From NCBI GenBank assembly GCA_934693235.1, contig CAKUUY010000024.1:1-26156 (forward strand): 26,156 nucleotides of DNA, given 5' to 3'. Position 1 is the first letter of the stretch. Every line of letters begins with the position of its first letter. Below are positions 8,150 to 16,115 of this stretch, in pieces. The position numbers and the translations under genes are program-made. Under the pieces are notes generated by a model. It saw only the letters and a program-made list of their open reading frames with translations, did no database searches and had not been told where the DNA came from. The stretch is from an uncultured Candidatus Melainabacteria bacterium (GTDB lineage Bacteria; Cyanobacteriota; Vampirovibrionia; Gastranaerophilales; Gastranaerophilaceae).

Positions 8150-9610
8150 ATGAGATTGAATTATATTGCAAATGCACTTAGTGTAACAATGAGATATACC
8201 GGAATTGTACTACTAGCTCCTATCATCGTTGCGCTAATTTATCACGATTTAAACTCAATACTACCTTTTTTGGTTGCAAGTTTTGCTTCTATCATTCTTG
8301 GTTTTGCACTGAGAACTTTTGTACCAAATACTAAGTCATTAGAAAATTTAAATGACATAAGAAAAGACGAAGCCCTGTTTATTGTTGTCACATCGTGGAT
8401 TTCATTCGGTCTGTTAGCAGCCATACCTTATTTATTTTACGGACTTAATCCATTAAACGCAATCTTTGAAGCCGTTTCAGGAATTACAACAACAGGCTCA
8501 ACTATTTTAACACATTTTGACTACCCAAAAGCATTTTTCTTTTGGAGAGCACTAACTCAATGGTTAGGCGGTTTAGGAATTATCGTCTTATTTATCGCTA
8601 TCTTGCCTCAGTTTGCAGTTGCAGGGCGTCAAATGTTTTTTGCAGAAGCTCCGGGACCTACAGAAGATAAATTTACCCCAAGGATTAGAAATACCGCATC
8701 TGCTTTGTGGAAAATTTATGCTGGATTGACTGTCTTGGAAATAATTTTATTATATACAGCTAAAATGCCTTTATTTGATGCAATTTGTAACTCTTTTTCA
8801 ACCCTTTCTGCTGCAGGGTTTTCTCCAAATTCACAAAGCATAATGGGGTATCATTCAATGACAATAACTTGGATTGTACTTATATTTATGTTCTTTGCAG
8901 GTGCCAGTTTTAACTTGCAATACAAGGTTTTGGCTCAGAAAAATCCTTTATTATTGTTCAAAAACGAAGAATTTCGTCTATATTCTACACTTATTCTAAT
9001 TATGGGAATTTTAATAACAATATCACTTTGCATAAATAATAACTTAGGACTTTTCAAGAATTTTACAGATGCATTTTTTCAAGTAATAAGTATTGCAACA
9101 TCGACAGGAAGTGCTAGTACAGACTTTATTCAATGGAATTACACATCAAAAGCATTACTTTTTGTTGTAATGTTTATGGGTTCTTGCGCAAGTTCAGCCG
9201 GTGGTGGTATAAAAATGGCAAGATGGCTCGTTGTGTTTAAAACAATGAAATGTGAAATAACACGAATTCTCCATCCAAATGCCATTATAAATATCAAAGT
9301 TGACAACAAAACTGTTCAACCCGAAGTTGCACGCCAAATAATAGTATTTGTATTTTTCTATTTTCTGATTTTTGCGGGAATTGCTATACTTTTATCTATT
9401 TTTGAAGGAAACACTGTTCTTGGCTTAACGGCAGCTATAAGCTCTCTTGGAAATATTGGACCAGGACTAGCTCCATCTATTGGGCCAATGGCAAGCTGTG
9501 ATAATTTACATTCCTTATCTAAAATAGTTATGATAGTTGGAATGTTTGTCGGACGTCTTGAATTAATTCCATTTTTAGTTATGTTCCAAAAAGATTTTTG
9601 GAGAGTTTAA
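8150..9610 (+). CDS. trkH: Trk potassium uptake transmembrane subunit TrkH
   Basis: Inner-membrane potassium translocation subunit, 486 aa with about ten membrane segments. The four selectivity-filter loops are all visible: SGITTTGST (filter 113-116), STLSAAGFS (around G223), ATSTGSAS (around G320) and SSLGNIGPG (around G434), the usual order for the TrkH/KtrB superfamily. The conserved ALTQWLGGLGI stretch follows loop 1. Starts 1 base after trkA with AAGG at 8137-8140, so translation is coupled and both subunits are made together. Whether transport is driven by protons or sodium cannot be told from sequence. Confidence 0.95.
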   Translation: MRLNYIANALSVTMRYTGIVLLAPIIVALIYHDLNSILPFLVASFASIILGFALRTFVPNTKSLENLNDIRKDEALFIVVTSWISFGLLAAIPYLFYGLNPLNAIFEAVSGITTTGSTILTHFDYPKAFFFWRALTQWLGGLGIIVLFIAILPQFAVAGRQMFFAEAPGPTEDKFTPRIRNTASALWKIYAGLTVLEIILLYTAKMPLFDAICNSFSTLSAAGFSPNSQSIMGYHSMTITWIVLIFMFFAGASFNLQYKVLAQKNPLLLFKNEEFRLYSTLILIMGILITISLCINNNLGLFKNFTDAFFQVISIATSTGSASTDFIQWNYTSKALLFVVMFMGSCASSAGGGIKMARWLVVFKTMKCEITRILHPNAIINIKVDNKTVQPEVARQIIVFVFFYFLIFAGIAILLSIFEGNTVLGLTAAISSLGNIGPGLAPSIGPMASCDNLHSLSKIVMIVGMFVGRLELIPFLVMFQKDFWRV

Positions 9611-9673
9611 GTTTTTCTGAAAAATTTCATCCTTGCAAATGATTAAAATGAACAAAAAATATGTTCTAATCGT

Positions 9674-9682
9674 TGGTATAAT
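9674..9682 (+). promoter_or_regulatory. Extended -10 promoter of the efflux operon
   Basis: TGGTATAAT, an extended -10 (TGn plus a perfect TATAAT at 9677-9682) without a recognisable -35. Transcription would start near 9689, leaving a short leader that carries the GAGGA ribosome site (9688-9692). Confidence 0.55.
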
Positions 9683-9701
9683 ATAGCGAGGATTTTTTAA
9701 C

Positions 9702-11150
9702 TTGAAATTCAACAAAATTATTACCCTAATACTAGCTTTATGCCTTACTACAACATCTGTTTTGGCTATTGAAGAACAAGTCGGAATAGAAAAACATGCA
9801 GTTCTTAATATTAAAGATTGCGTAGGAATTGCACTACAAAATAGTCCGAAAATCAAAAAAGCCAGATATAATTACGGAATTGCTAAAGGTAACGTCGGCA
9901 TTGCCAAATCAGGATATTTCCCAACCCTTGGTGTCGGCACTGGATATAATTTAACAGAAAATCGCACAAACAGGCTGAATTCCAGCAGCAACATTTATTC
10001 CGCAGAAGCAAGCATTAATCAACTACTATGGAATTTTGGGAAGACAAATGCTAACATCAAAATGTATAATTTTGACAGAGATGCTGCTCTTTATGAATTT
10101 GAAGACACTGTTCTTAATACAATTTTTGGTGTAAAAACAAATTATTACGGCGTTCTTGCAGCCAAGGCCACAATGGAAGTAAATCGAGCTAATGTGCAAA
10201 TTAACGAAAGGAACTACCAAAGAACTAAGGCATATTTTGATGAGGGAATAAAATCAAAAATAGATTTGGTTAACGCAGAAGTTTATCTTTCCGATTCAAA
10301 AGTTACTTTAGTAGAATCTGAAAAAGCTTATCAAAATGCAATTGTAAAACTCAACAACTCAATGTATATCGCATTTGCTCCGGAATATGAAATTGAGAAC
10401 ACTGAAACATTCAATTTTCAAAACAATTACACTCCAGTCAATCTGGAAAAAATTGACGAGAAGAAAGATTTGAGTACCCCACCTAAAGACGTCAACAACG
10501 CCTTTTTGACTTCCCAAGTTGAAAAAATCAGTGTACTTGATAATTACAAATTTGAACCGTTTCCATACAATTTTGAAGAATCTGTTAACCTTGCATACAA
10601 AAACAGGCCGGATTTAAAAGCTTATGACTCTTCATTAAAAGCAATGAAAGAATCTTTAAAATACACAAAACGCGAGTATTTACCGGAAATTTCTGCAACT
10701 GCAGGATACGGATATAGAGATAAATATAACTCCAATTCATTCAATGTAGGCGTTAATCTTTCAAGTTCCGTAAATATAAAAGGGCAAAAACACAAAATAG
10801 ACAATGCAAAATTACAGGTTCAAATTGCTGAAAATGAAATAGATCAAGCCAAACAGGATATTTATTTTGAAGTTCAAAATTTGTACATCAATATGGTACA
10901 ATTAGAAAAACAAATTCCGTTGCTTGCTGTAAAAGTAAAACAAACTTTAGAAAACTTTGAACTGGCAGACGGTCGTTATGCCGTGGGTTTAGGTGATTAC
11001 ATCCAATTACAGGATGCAAAAGTCAACTACAACAACGCTCAAGTTTCTTACGTTCAAACAGTTTATGACTACAACGTAGCACGAGCAAATCTGGAAAAGG
11101 CAATTGCACTTAAACAAGATATAACAACTACTATTGAGGATAAAAAATGA
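9702..11150 (+). CDS. TolC-like outer membrane efflux protein
   Basis: Outer-membrane channel of a tripartite exporter. 482 aa, with a signal peptide (cleavage probably after VLA, residue 22) and two OEP repeats, about 35-220 and 290-475. Both are rich in long alpha-helical hairpins; the motifs NSPKIKKARY and NRPDLKAYDSSLKAM start each half, as in TolC. The start is TTG at 9702, supported by GAGGA 9 bases upstream and by the intact signal peptide. The stop overlaps the start of the adaptor gene by 4 bases (ATGA). Co-transcription with the MacA-like adaptor and MacB-like pump indicates an ABC-type tripartite pump. Confidence 0.9.
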   Translation: MKFNKIITLILALCLTTTSVLAIEEQVGIEKHAVLNIKDCVGIALQNSPKIKKARYNYGIAKGNVGIAKSGYFPTLGVGTGYNLTENRTNRLNSSSNIYSAEASINQLLWNFGKTNANIKMYNFDRDAALYEFEDTVLNTIFGVKTNYYGVLAAKATMEVNRANVQINERNYQRTKAYFDEGIKSKIDLVNAEVYLSDSKVTLVESEKAYQNAIVKLNNSMYIAFAPEYEIENTETFNFQNNYTPVNLEKIDEKKDLSTPPKDVNNAFLTSQVEKISVLDNYKFEPFPYNFEESVNLAYKNRPDLKAYDSSLKAMKESLKYTKREYLPEISATAGYGYRDKYNSNSFNVGVNLSSSVNIKGQKHKIDNAKLQVQIAENEIDQAKQDIYFEVQNLYINMVQLEKQIPLLAVKVKQTLENFELADGRYAVGLGDYIQLQDAKVNYNNAQVSYVQTVYDYNVARANLEKAIALKQDITTTIEDKK

Positions 11151-12334
11151 TAAGTTTTGAAAAAGTAAAAAAAATTCGGATAAAAAAAAGATATATTGCA
11201 ACAACATTAATTATTGCGGCTGTAGCAACTATCGGAATAACAGGAATTACAAAGAGTAAAGAAGTAAAATATGACACCAAACCGATTGAGCGTTGTACGA
11301 TTACTCAAGTTGTAGAAGCCTCCGGTACTATCAACCCCGTAAACACCGTTAGCGTTGGTTCTACCGTATCAGGTTTAATTAAAGAAATTTATGTTGATTA
11401 CAACGATGTAGTAAAAAAAGGTCAAATTTTAGCACAAATTGACCCTGCAAACTTTATCGCGCAAGTTCAACAAAACCAAGCTCAAATAAACAATGCACGA
11501 GCAAATCTTCAAAAACTTCAAGCAATCGCAAATTATGACCAAAAACAATATGCAAGATATAAAAATCTTTATGCAAAAAATTTCGTTGCAAAAAGTGAAC
11601 TCGACGAAAAATTGAGTACGTATCAGTCAGACTTAGCGCAAATGAATGCAGCAAGGGCTCAAATCAATCAATATCAAGCATCATTAAAAACAGCTCAAAC
11701 AAACTTAGGGTATACAAAAATCACAGCGCCGGTAAACGGTACGGTAATTTCTAGAGAAATCGACTTAGGTTCTCCAGTTGCTGCAAGCTTCCAAGCACCT
11801 GAATTATTCACAATTGCACAAGATTTAACAAAAATGCAAATTGAAGTTAGTGTTTCTGAAGCCGACATCGGGAAAGTTAAAGAGGGTCAAGACGTTACTT
11901 ATACGCTTGATGGCTATCCTGACAGTACTTTTGATGGTAAAGTTACCCAAGTAAGACTTTCTCCTACAACTGTTTCAAATGTTGTAACTTACACAGTAAT
12001 TGTTGATGTAAACAACGAAGACTTGAAACTAAAACCAGGAATGACCGCAAATGTTTCAATTATCACAAATAAAAGCGAGAATGTCTTATGCGTTCCAAAT
12101 ATGGCACTAAAATTCACTCCTGATATAAACGGACCAAAATACAAAAATCAAGGACTTTGGATTTTAGAAAACGGAAAAACTAGACGGGTTGATATTGAAA
12201 CAGGTGCAAGCGATGATTCTTCAACTGAGGTAATTTCAAAAACCTTAGGCGAGGGAATGAAAGTCATAATGGGAATTCAAGGCAAGAGTTCTAAAAAAGA
12301 CTCAAGTAGCGGTGGTCACCCACCAATGCCATAG
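11147..12334 (+). CDS. MacA-like periplasmic adaptor (membrane fusion protein)
   Basis: Bridges the inner-membrane ABC permease to the TolC-like channel. 395 aa: N-terminal membrane anchor (about 15-35), first half of the lipoyl domain (GLIKEIYVDYNDVVKKGQ, 76-93), an alpha-hairpin rich in Gln and Asn (about 100-185), second lipoyl half (ITAPVNGTVISREIDLGSPV from 192), then beta-barrel and membrane-proximal domains. It resembles MacA more than RND adaptors because it lies next to an ABC pump. The Ser/Gly/Pro-rich C-terminus carries a small hairpin in the DNA (GGTGG/CCACC). The next gene begins 151 bases later, a long gap for such an operon. Confidence 0.88.
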   Translation: MISFEKVKKIRIKKRYIATTLIIAAVATIGITGITKSKEVKYDTKPIERCTITQVVEASGTINPVNTVSVGSTVSGLIKEIYVDYNDVVKKGQILAQIDPANFIAQVQQNQAQINNARANLQKLQAIANYDQKQYARYKNLYAKNFVAKSELDEKLSTYQSDLAQMNAARAQINQYQASLKTAQTNLGYTKITAPVNGTVISREIDLGSPVAASFQAPELFTIAQDLTKMQIEVSVSEADIGKVKEGQDVTYTLDGYPDSTFDGKVTQVRLSPTTVSNVVTYTVIVDVNNEDLKLKPGMTANVSIITNKSENVLCVPNMALKFTPDINGPKYKNQGLWILENGKTRRVDIETGASDDSSTEVISKTLGEGMKVIMGIQGKSSKKDSSSGGHPPMP

Positions 12335-12344
12335 GCGTAAAAAA

Positions 12345-12468
12345 CCTAGTTTCACCCCCCATCGGTGAGAGTCCGGAGTCGTTCTTGGGCTCTAGCCAAA
12401 ATTACGGATACGAGAGAGGTGGTTTAGAAGGCTAGGCTTTCCAGCCTAACAACAGAACCCAAAACTCT
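12345..12468 (+). ncRNA. Candidate structured RNA element inside the efflux operon
   Basis: The 151-base gap between the adaptor and ATPase genes is more GC-rich than its surroundings and is full of complementary segments. TCACC (12352-12356) pairs with GGTGA (12364-12368); TTGGG-C-TCT (12385-12393) pairs with AGA-A-CCCAA (12454-12462) with one mismatch; TAGGCT (12433-12438) pairs with AGCCTA (12443-12448) around a 4-base loop. Alternatives exist: GAGTCC (12369-12374) with GGGCTC (12387-12392), and TAGCC (12393-12397) with GGCTA (12430-12434). There is no U-run, so it is not a simple terminator, and no open frame. I match it to no riboswitch class I know. An inserted repeat, a regulatory leader or an RNA-processing element are all possible. 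Confidence 0.4.
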
Positions 12469-12485
12469 AAAATAGAAAGGTTTTC

Positions 12486-13190
12486 ATGTCACTAATCGAA
12501 GTAAAAGATGCGATAAAAACATACCAAACAGGAGAAGACAGCTTTAACGCCTTAAACTGTGTGTCACTTTCTGTTGAAAAAGGAGAATTTGTTGCAATTA
12601 TGGGGGCTTCCGGTTCAGGAAAATCCACATTTATGAACATGCTTGGAACTCTTGATAAGCCTAATTCAGGAAGTTATTACCTTGATGGTATTGATATGCT
12701 TTCACTAGATACAAACAGCCTTGCGATGGTACGTAATGAAAAAATGGGGTTTGTTTTTCAAGGATTTAACTTAATATCTAGGACAACTGCATTAGAAAAC
12801 GTCGAACTTCCAATGATATATAAAGGAATTCCTGAAGAAGAACGTGTTGTAAGAGCAAAAAAAGCTCTTGAAATTGTTGGTCTGGGCAAACGAGAAGACC
12901 ATATGCCAAATCAAATGTCAGGAGGTCAACAACAAAGAGTAGCAATCGCTCGAGCTATAATCAATGACCCTCCACTAATTCTTGCTGATGAACCGACTGG
13001 AAACCTTGACACAAAAACAAGTATTGAGGTTATGGAATTTTTTGTTAAACTAAACAAAAATTTAGGAAAAACAATAGTTCTGGTAACCCACGAACCTGAT
13101 ATTGCAGAATATTGCAAACGAGTAGTACGATTCAAAGATGGAAATATTATTTCAGATGAAATAAATGAACATACGACAATACCGTACTAA
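12486..13190 (+). CDS. ABC transporter ATPase, MacB/LolD type
   Basis: Cytosolic ATPase powering the neighbouring permease. 234 aa with all motifs intact: Walker A GASGSGKST (40-48), Q-loop Q92, signature MSGGQQQRVAIARA (144-157), Walker B LILADEPTGNLD (164-175) with catalytic E169, and H-loop H202. The LDKPNSG stretch after Walker A and the ADEPTGNLD form are typical of the MacB/LolD/FtsE branch. In E. coli MacB the ATPase is fused to the permease; here they are separate genes, as in many Gram-positive and cyanobacterial systems. GAAAGG at 12475-12480 acts as ribosome site. Structured non-coding DNA lies on both sides of the gene. Confidence 0.92.
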   Translation: MSLIEVKDAIKTYQTGEDSFNALNCVSLSVEKGEFVAIMGASGSGKSTFMNMLGTLDKPNSGSYYLDGIDMLSLDTNSLAMVRNEKMGFVFQGFNLISRTTALENVELPMIYKGIPEEERVVRAKKALEIVGLGKREDHMPNQMSGGQQQRVAIARAIINDPPLILADEPTGNLDTKTSIEVMEFFVKLNKNLGKTIVLVTHEPDIAEYCKRVVRFKDGNIISDEINEHTTIPY

Positions 13191-13264
13191 GTGAAAAGTG
13201 AGTAGTGAATATAATATTATTGTATCTGATAAGAACTTCTCACCACTCACCATTCACTATTCAC
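13191..13264. repeat. Palindromic element of GTGARWR heptads
   Basis: Immediately after the ATPase stop codon come three direct copies of GTGARWR (13191, 13198, 13205). After a 25-base AT-rich centre come four copies in inverted orientation (13237-13243, 13244-13250, 13251-13257, 13258-13264). All seven fit the consensus exactly and keep a 7-base period, so the arms can fold into a long hairpin in more than one register. It lies between two co-directional operon genes. This looks like a dispersed heptanucleotide or MITE-like repeat. Confidence 0.65.
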
Positions 13265-13283
13265 TCAATTCCAAAGGAGAACT

Positions 13284-14510
13284 ATGATTGACTTCAAATC
13301 AACTTTAAAAATGGCGATAGTATCGCTAAAAATAAATAAAATGCGTTCAATGTTAACAAGCCTTGGTATAATCATTGGGGTTAGTGCAGTTATTATTATG
13401 CTTGCAGTCGGAACAGGGGCAAGAGAAAAAGTTCAAAAGGATATGGAATCAATGGGAAGTAATATCCTGACAATCCGTTCAGCTTCTGCCAAATCCGGCG
13501 GAGTTAGAATGGGCATGGGAACTCGCCCTACTTTAACGCTAAAAGATGCTACTGCCATTGAGAAAAATGCTCGCGGAATTTCTGCTGTATCATCTGTTAG
13601 CTCCGAGGCAAAACAATTAACTTATGGCAACCAAAACTGGTCAACAACCGTTTACGGTACTGATCCGCAATATTTTTACATAAAAAACTATGAAGTCGAA
13701 TCAGGCAGGGGATTTGTTCCAGAAGATATTAAAAACTCTGCTAAAGTTGCCGTAATCGGTTCAACTGTAGCTTCTGAATTGTTCGGAGATTTAGAGCCTA
13801 TAAACAGAATTATGAGAGTTGGTGGAATACCTTTCAAAGTAATCGGAACACTTAAATCAAAAGGTAGCATGGGACCAATGGATCAAGACGATTTGATATT
13901 CATTCCAATCACAACAGCTCAAAAAAAAGTTTTCGGAACAGACTTTCCGGGAACCGTCTCTATGATTGTTGTTAAAGGTTCAAACCCTGACGATGTTTCT
14001 ACGGCAGAAGAAGATATAGAAGAACTTTTGACAACCCGTCACAGAATTGGCAAAAATCAAACAAAAGACTTTGAAATACGAAATTCCGCAGAATTTCAAG
14101 AAAAAATGAAATCTACTGTTAAAACCTTTGCAATTCTACTTGCGGCAATCGCCTCTGTTTCCTTACTTGTAGGCGGTATCGGAATTATGAATATTATGTT
14201 GGTATCAGTAACCGAAAGAACCAAAGAAATTGGTATTCGTATGGCAATTGGAGCTAAACCGTCTGATATTCGTATACAATTTTTAATAGAATCATTTTTG
14301 TTATCAATAATCGGTGGTTTAATTGGAGTATTTATCGGCATAATCGGAGCACAAATTGTACAATTGACAGGAATTATGACCGTGTCAATATCATTGTTCT
14401 CAATTCTTTTGTCACTCGGATTTTCAGGTGCAATTGGGGTGTTATTTGGTTACTATCCTGCATACAAAGCATCTCTGTTAAATCCAATCGATGCCTTGAG
14501 ATATGAGTAA
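13284..14510 (+). CDS. MacB/FtsX-like ABC transporter permease
   Basis: Inner-membrane permease of the exporter, 408 aa. One membrane segment near 21-43, a large periplasmic MacB_PCD domain (about 45-275), then three membrane segments (roughly 283-306, 333-358, 366-392), the fold called mechanotransmission type. The conserved VTERTKEIGIRMAIGAKPSDI follows segment 2, and the end PAYKASLLNPIDALRYE is diagnostic of MacB-like permeases. Start supported by AAGGAG at 13274-13279. Export of macrolides, peptides or lipids is possible; the substrate cannot be read from sequence. Convergent with the next gene, 6 bases apart, without a visible terminator. Confidence 0.93.
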   Translation: MIDFKSTLKMAIVSLKINKMRSMLTSLGIIIGVSAVIIMLAVGTGAREKVQKDMESMGSNILTIRSASAKSGGVRMGMGTRPTLTLKDATAIEKNARGISAVSSVSSEAKQLTYGNQNWSTTVYGTDPQYFYIKNYEVESGRGFVPEDIKNSAKVAVIGSTVASELFGDLEPINRIMRVGGIPFKVIGTLKSKGSMGPMDQDDLIFIPITTAQKKVFGTDFPGTVSMIVVKGSNPDDVSTAEEDIEELLTTRHRIGKNQTKDFEIRNSAEFQEKMKSTVKTFAILLAAIASVSLLVGGIGIMNIMLVSVTERTKEIGIRMAIGAKPSDIRIQFLIESFLLSIIGGLIGVFIGIIGAQIVQLTGIMTVSISLFSILLSLGFSGAIGVLFGYYPAYKASLLNPIDALRYE

Positions 14511-14516
14511 TCCGCA

Positions 14517-15146
14517 TTATCTTATAAAGTTTGTCAAAATTTTATCTTCTGTTTGCGGATGGTTTATACCAGAATTTTTACCCGCTTCTATGCATTTTAA
14601 AATCCAAGCCATATTGTTCCCCAAAGTTCTCATAATTTGTAAGCCTTCTTCGTCTTTTCTAACATCATCAGGAGTATTTTGTGCACCATGAACCATATTC
14701 CAATAATTTGAAGAAATAACTGGCATTTGATTAATTGTAAAATGTTTTGTTATTGCATCAAGAGATGCTGTTGTTCCAGCTCGTCTTGCGGAAACTATTG
14801 CAGCAGCGGGTTTAAATGCGAAATATTTTCCGCCTGCATAGAACGCTCTATCCATCGCAGATAGCAACCTTCCTGATGGATGTGCATAATAAACAGGGGA
14901 ACCAAAAATAAATCCATCTGATGTTTTTGCCTTTTCGATTAATTCATTTACAACATCTTCTTTGAAGATGCAGCCTTCATTTTCCCTACAATATCCACAG
15001 CCTGAACAATCTCTGATTGCATCTTTTCCTAGTTGAAAAATTTCTGTTTCAATTCCATTTTGTTCTAAAACATAAACAATTTCACTTAAAGCTGTATAAG
15101 TACATCCATGAGCATTTGAGCTTCCATTGACCAATAAAACTTTCAT
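14517..15146 (-). CDS. Iron-sulfur flavoprotein (NADPH-dependent FMN reductase-like)
   Basis: 209-aa flavodoxin-fold protein. The N-terminus KVLLVNGSSNAHGCT (2-16) is the FMN phosphate loop, and GSPVYYAHPSGRLLSAMDR the second flavin contact. A compact cysteine motif, C47-x2-C50-x2-C53-x5-C59, matches the cluster-binding pattern of the archaeal Isf family, so a 4Fe-4S cluster next to FMN is likely. Such proteins pass electrons or reduce quinones and other small molecules; the partner here is unknown. GGAGGG 8 bases before ATG 15146 fixes the start. It is monocistronic, with its own promoter. Confidence 0.87.
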   Translation of the reverse strand: MKVLLVNGSSNAHGCTYTALSEIVYVLEQNGIETEIFQLGKDAIRDCSGCGYCRENEGCIFKEDVVNELIEKAKTSDGFIFGSPVYYAHPSGRLLSAMDRAFYAGGKYFAFKPAAAIVSARRAGTTASLDAITKHFTINQMPVISSNYWNMVHGAQNTPDDVRKDEEGLQIMRTLGNNMAWILKCIEAGKNSGINHPQTEDKILTNFIR

Positions 15147-15165
15147 ATCTGAACCCTCCGAATTT

Positions 15166-15195
15166 ATGATAGCAAAAAGAACCTGAATTTTTCAA
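15166..15195 (-). promoter_or_regulatory. Promoter of the iron-sulfur flavoprotein gene
   Basis: Minus strand: TTGAAA (15195-15190), 18-base spacer, TATCAT (15171-15166) preceded by TGC, an extended -10. Confidence 0.5.
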
Positions 15196-15263
15196 GTTCT
15201 TTTCAATAATCTTTAGGAAAAGCCGGCAAAAGATTTATTTATGTTTATTTGTCAAGAAGCAAT

Positions 15264-16067
15264 TTATGTGCCGGCATAGAAATTTTTGTAAACTACACCC
15301 TTTTCAGAACAATATCGTTCTATATCTCTGGATATTTCTTCAAAGTATTCCGGATTTTTTTTGTTATAAATATCTTCATATAACGACTTCATTATAGGAT
15401 ATTCTTTTTCAATAAAATTGAACATATTTGTTTTAAAGCTACTGCGAAGATTCAGCATATCAAACCAATATTCATCCGTGTAAGCTTTTGTAACTTCAAT
15501 TATTCTTTTATAATCTGTTATTTCAGGAATAATCGGAGCTATAAAAACAACTGTCCTAATATTATTCTCTCTTAAAATCTTTAATGTTTCAAGTCTTTCT
15601 TCAATACTTGATGAAAAAGGTTCTAATTTTGACTTGATTTTTTCGTCAATTGTACTGAAAGACAAAGCTACTTCAACATGTTTCATTTTCTTAAACAAGT
15701 CAATATCTCTTAACACAAGCTTTGATTTTGTTACAATACTTATGAATGCTTCCGAAGGAACAAGCTGAGTCATAAGTTTCCTAGTAATTTCATACTCTTT
15801 TTCATAGTAATTGTATGGATCGGTAACTGTGCTAATCATTACCTTTTTATTTTTTATTTTAAATATATTAATTCTCTTTCGAGTTTGTTTAACATCTACA
15901 AACTCTCCCCAAGCCTCCGAATGCTTGCTAAAACCTACCATATAAGCTGCATAACAATATAAACACTTATTTGGGCAACCAACATAAGGATTTATTACAT
16001 AATCCAGAGTTGTAAGTTTTGTTTTGTTTAAATAATCTTTTACCCGCTTCGTATCGACAACTACCAT
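15264..16067 (-). CDS. SplB-like radical SAM protein
   Basis: 267 aa radical S-adenosylmethionine enzyme. The cluster motif is C31-PNK-C35-LY-C38 in NPYVGCPNKCLYCYA, the form used by the spore photoproduct lyase-like family (COG1533). ISTVTDPYNYYEKEY is also typical of that family and forms part of the SAM site. True spore photoproduct lyases repair thymine dimers in spores; this organism is unlikely to sporulate and many family members have no known substrate, so I do not assign DNA repair. No Shine-Dalgarno site precedes ATG 16067, but a near-consensus promoter ends 6 bases upstream, so the mRNA is probably leaderless. Confidence 0.85.
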   Translation of the reverse strand: MVVVDTKRVKDYLNKTKLTTLDYVINPYVGCPNKCLYCYAAYMVGFSKHSEAWGEFVDVKQTRKRINIFKIKNKKVMISTVTDPYNYYEKEYEITRKLMTQLVPSEAFISIVTKSKLVLRDIDLFKKMKHVEVALSFSTIDEKIKSKLEPFSSSIEERLETLKILRENNIRTVVFIAPIIPEITDYKRIIEVTKAYTDEYWFDMLNLRSSFKTNMFNFIEKEYPIMKSLYEDIYNKKNPEYFEEISRDIERYCSEKGVVYKNFYAGT

Positions 16068-16073
16068 ACTACG

Positions 16074-16102
16074 ATAATATGGGCTTTCTATAGTTTTGTC
16101 AA
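16074..16102 (-). promoter_or_regulatory. Radical SAM gene promoter, predicted leaderless
   Basis: Minus strand: perfect TTGACA (16102-16097), 17-base spacer, TATTAT (16079-16074), then 6 bases to the ATG at 16067. Transcription should start at the A of the start codon. Confidence 0.72.
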
Positions 16103-16115
16103 TAAACTCTTTTTT

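Noticed and set aside
12360..12400. Possible group II intron domain V remnant (GGTGAGAGTC...GTTCT)
   Set aside because: Domain V needs a 34-base hairpin with an AGC-type catalytic triad in its 5' strand; the 5' half here is C-rich and does not pair accordingly. No reverse transcriptase or intron end is present.
12360..12410. Resemblance to part of a cobalamin riboswitch (CGGTGAGAGTCCGGAG)
   Set aside because: The highly conserved B12 box and the GCCACTG core are missing, and the order of helices does not fit. The similarity covers only about 15 bases.
12411..12440. GAGAGAGGTGG resembling the SAM-I riboswitch core
   Set aside because: The rest of the S-box (kink-turn, GCAACC segment, terminator) is not present and the downstream gene is an ABC ATPase.
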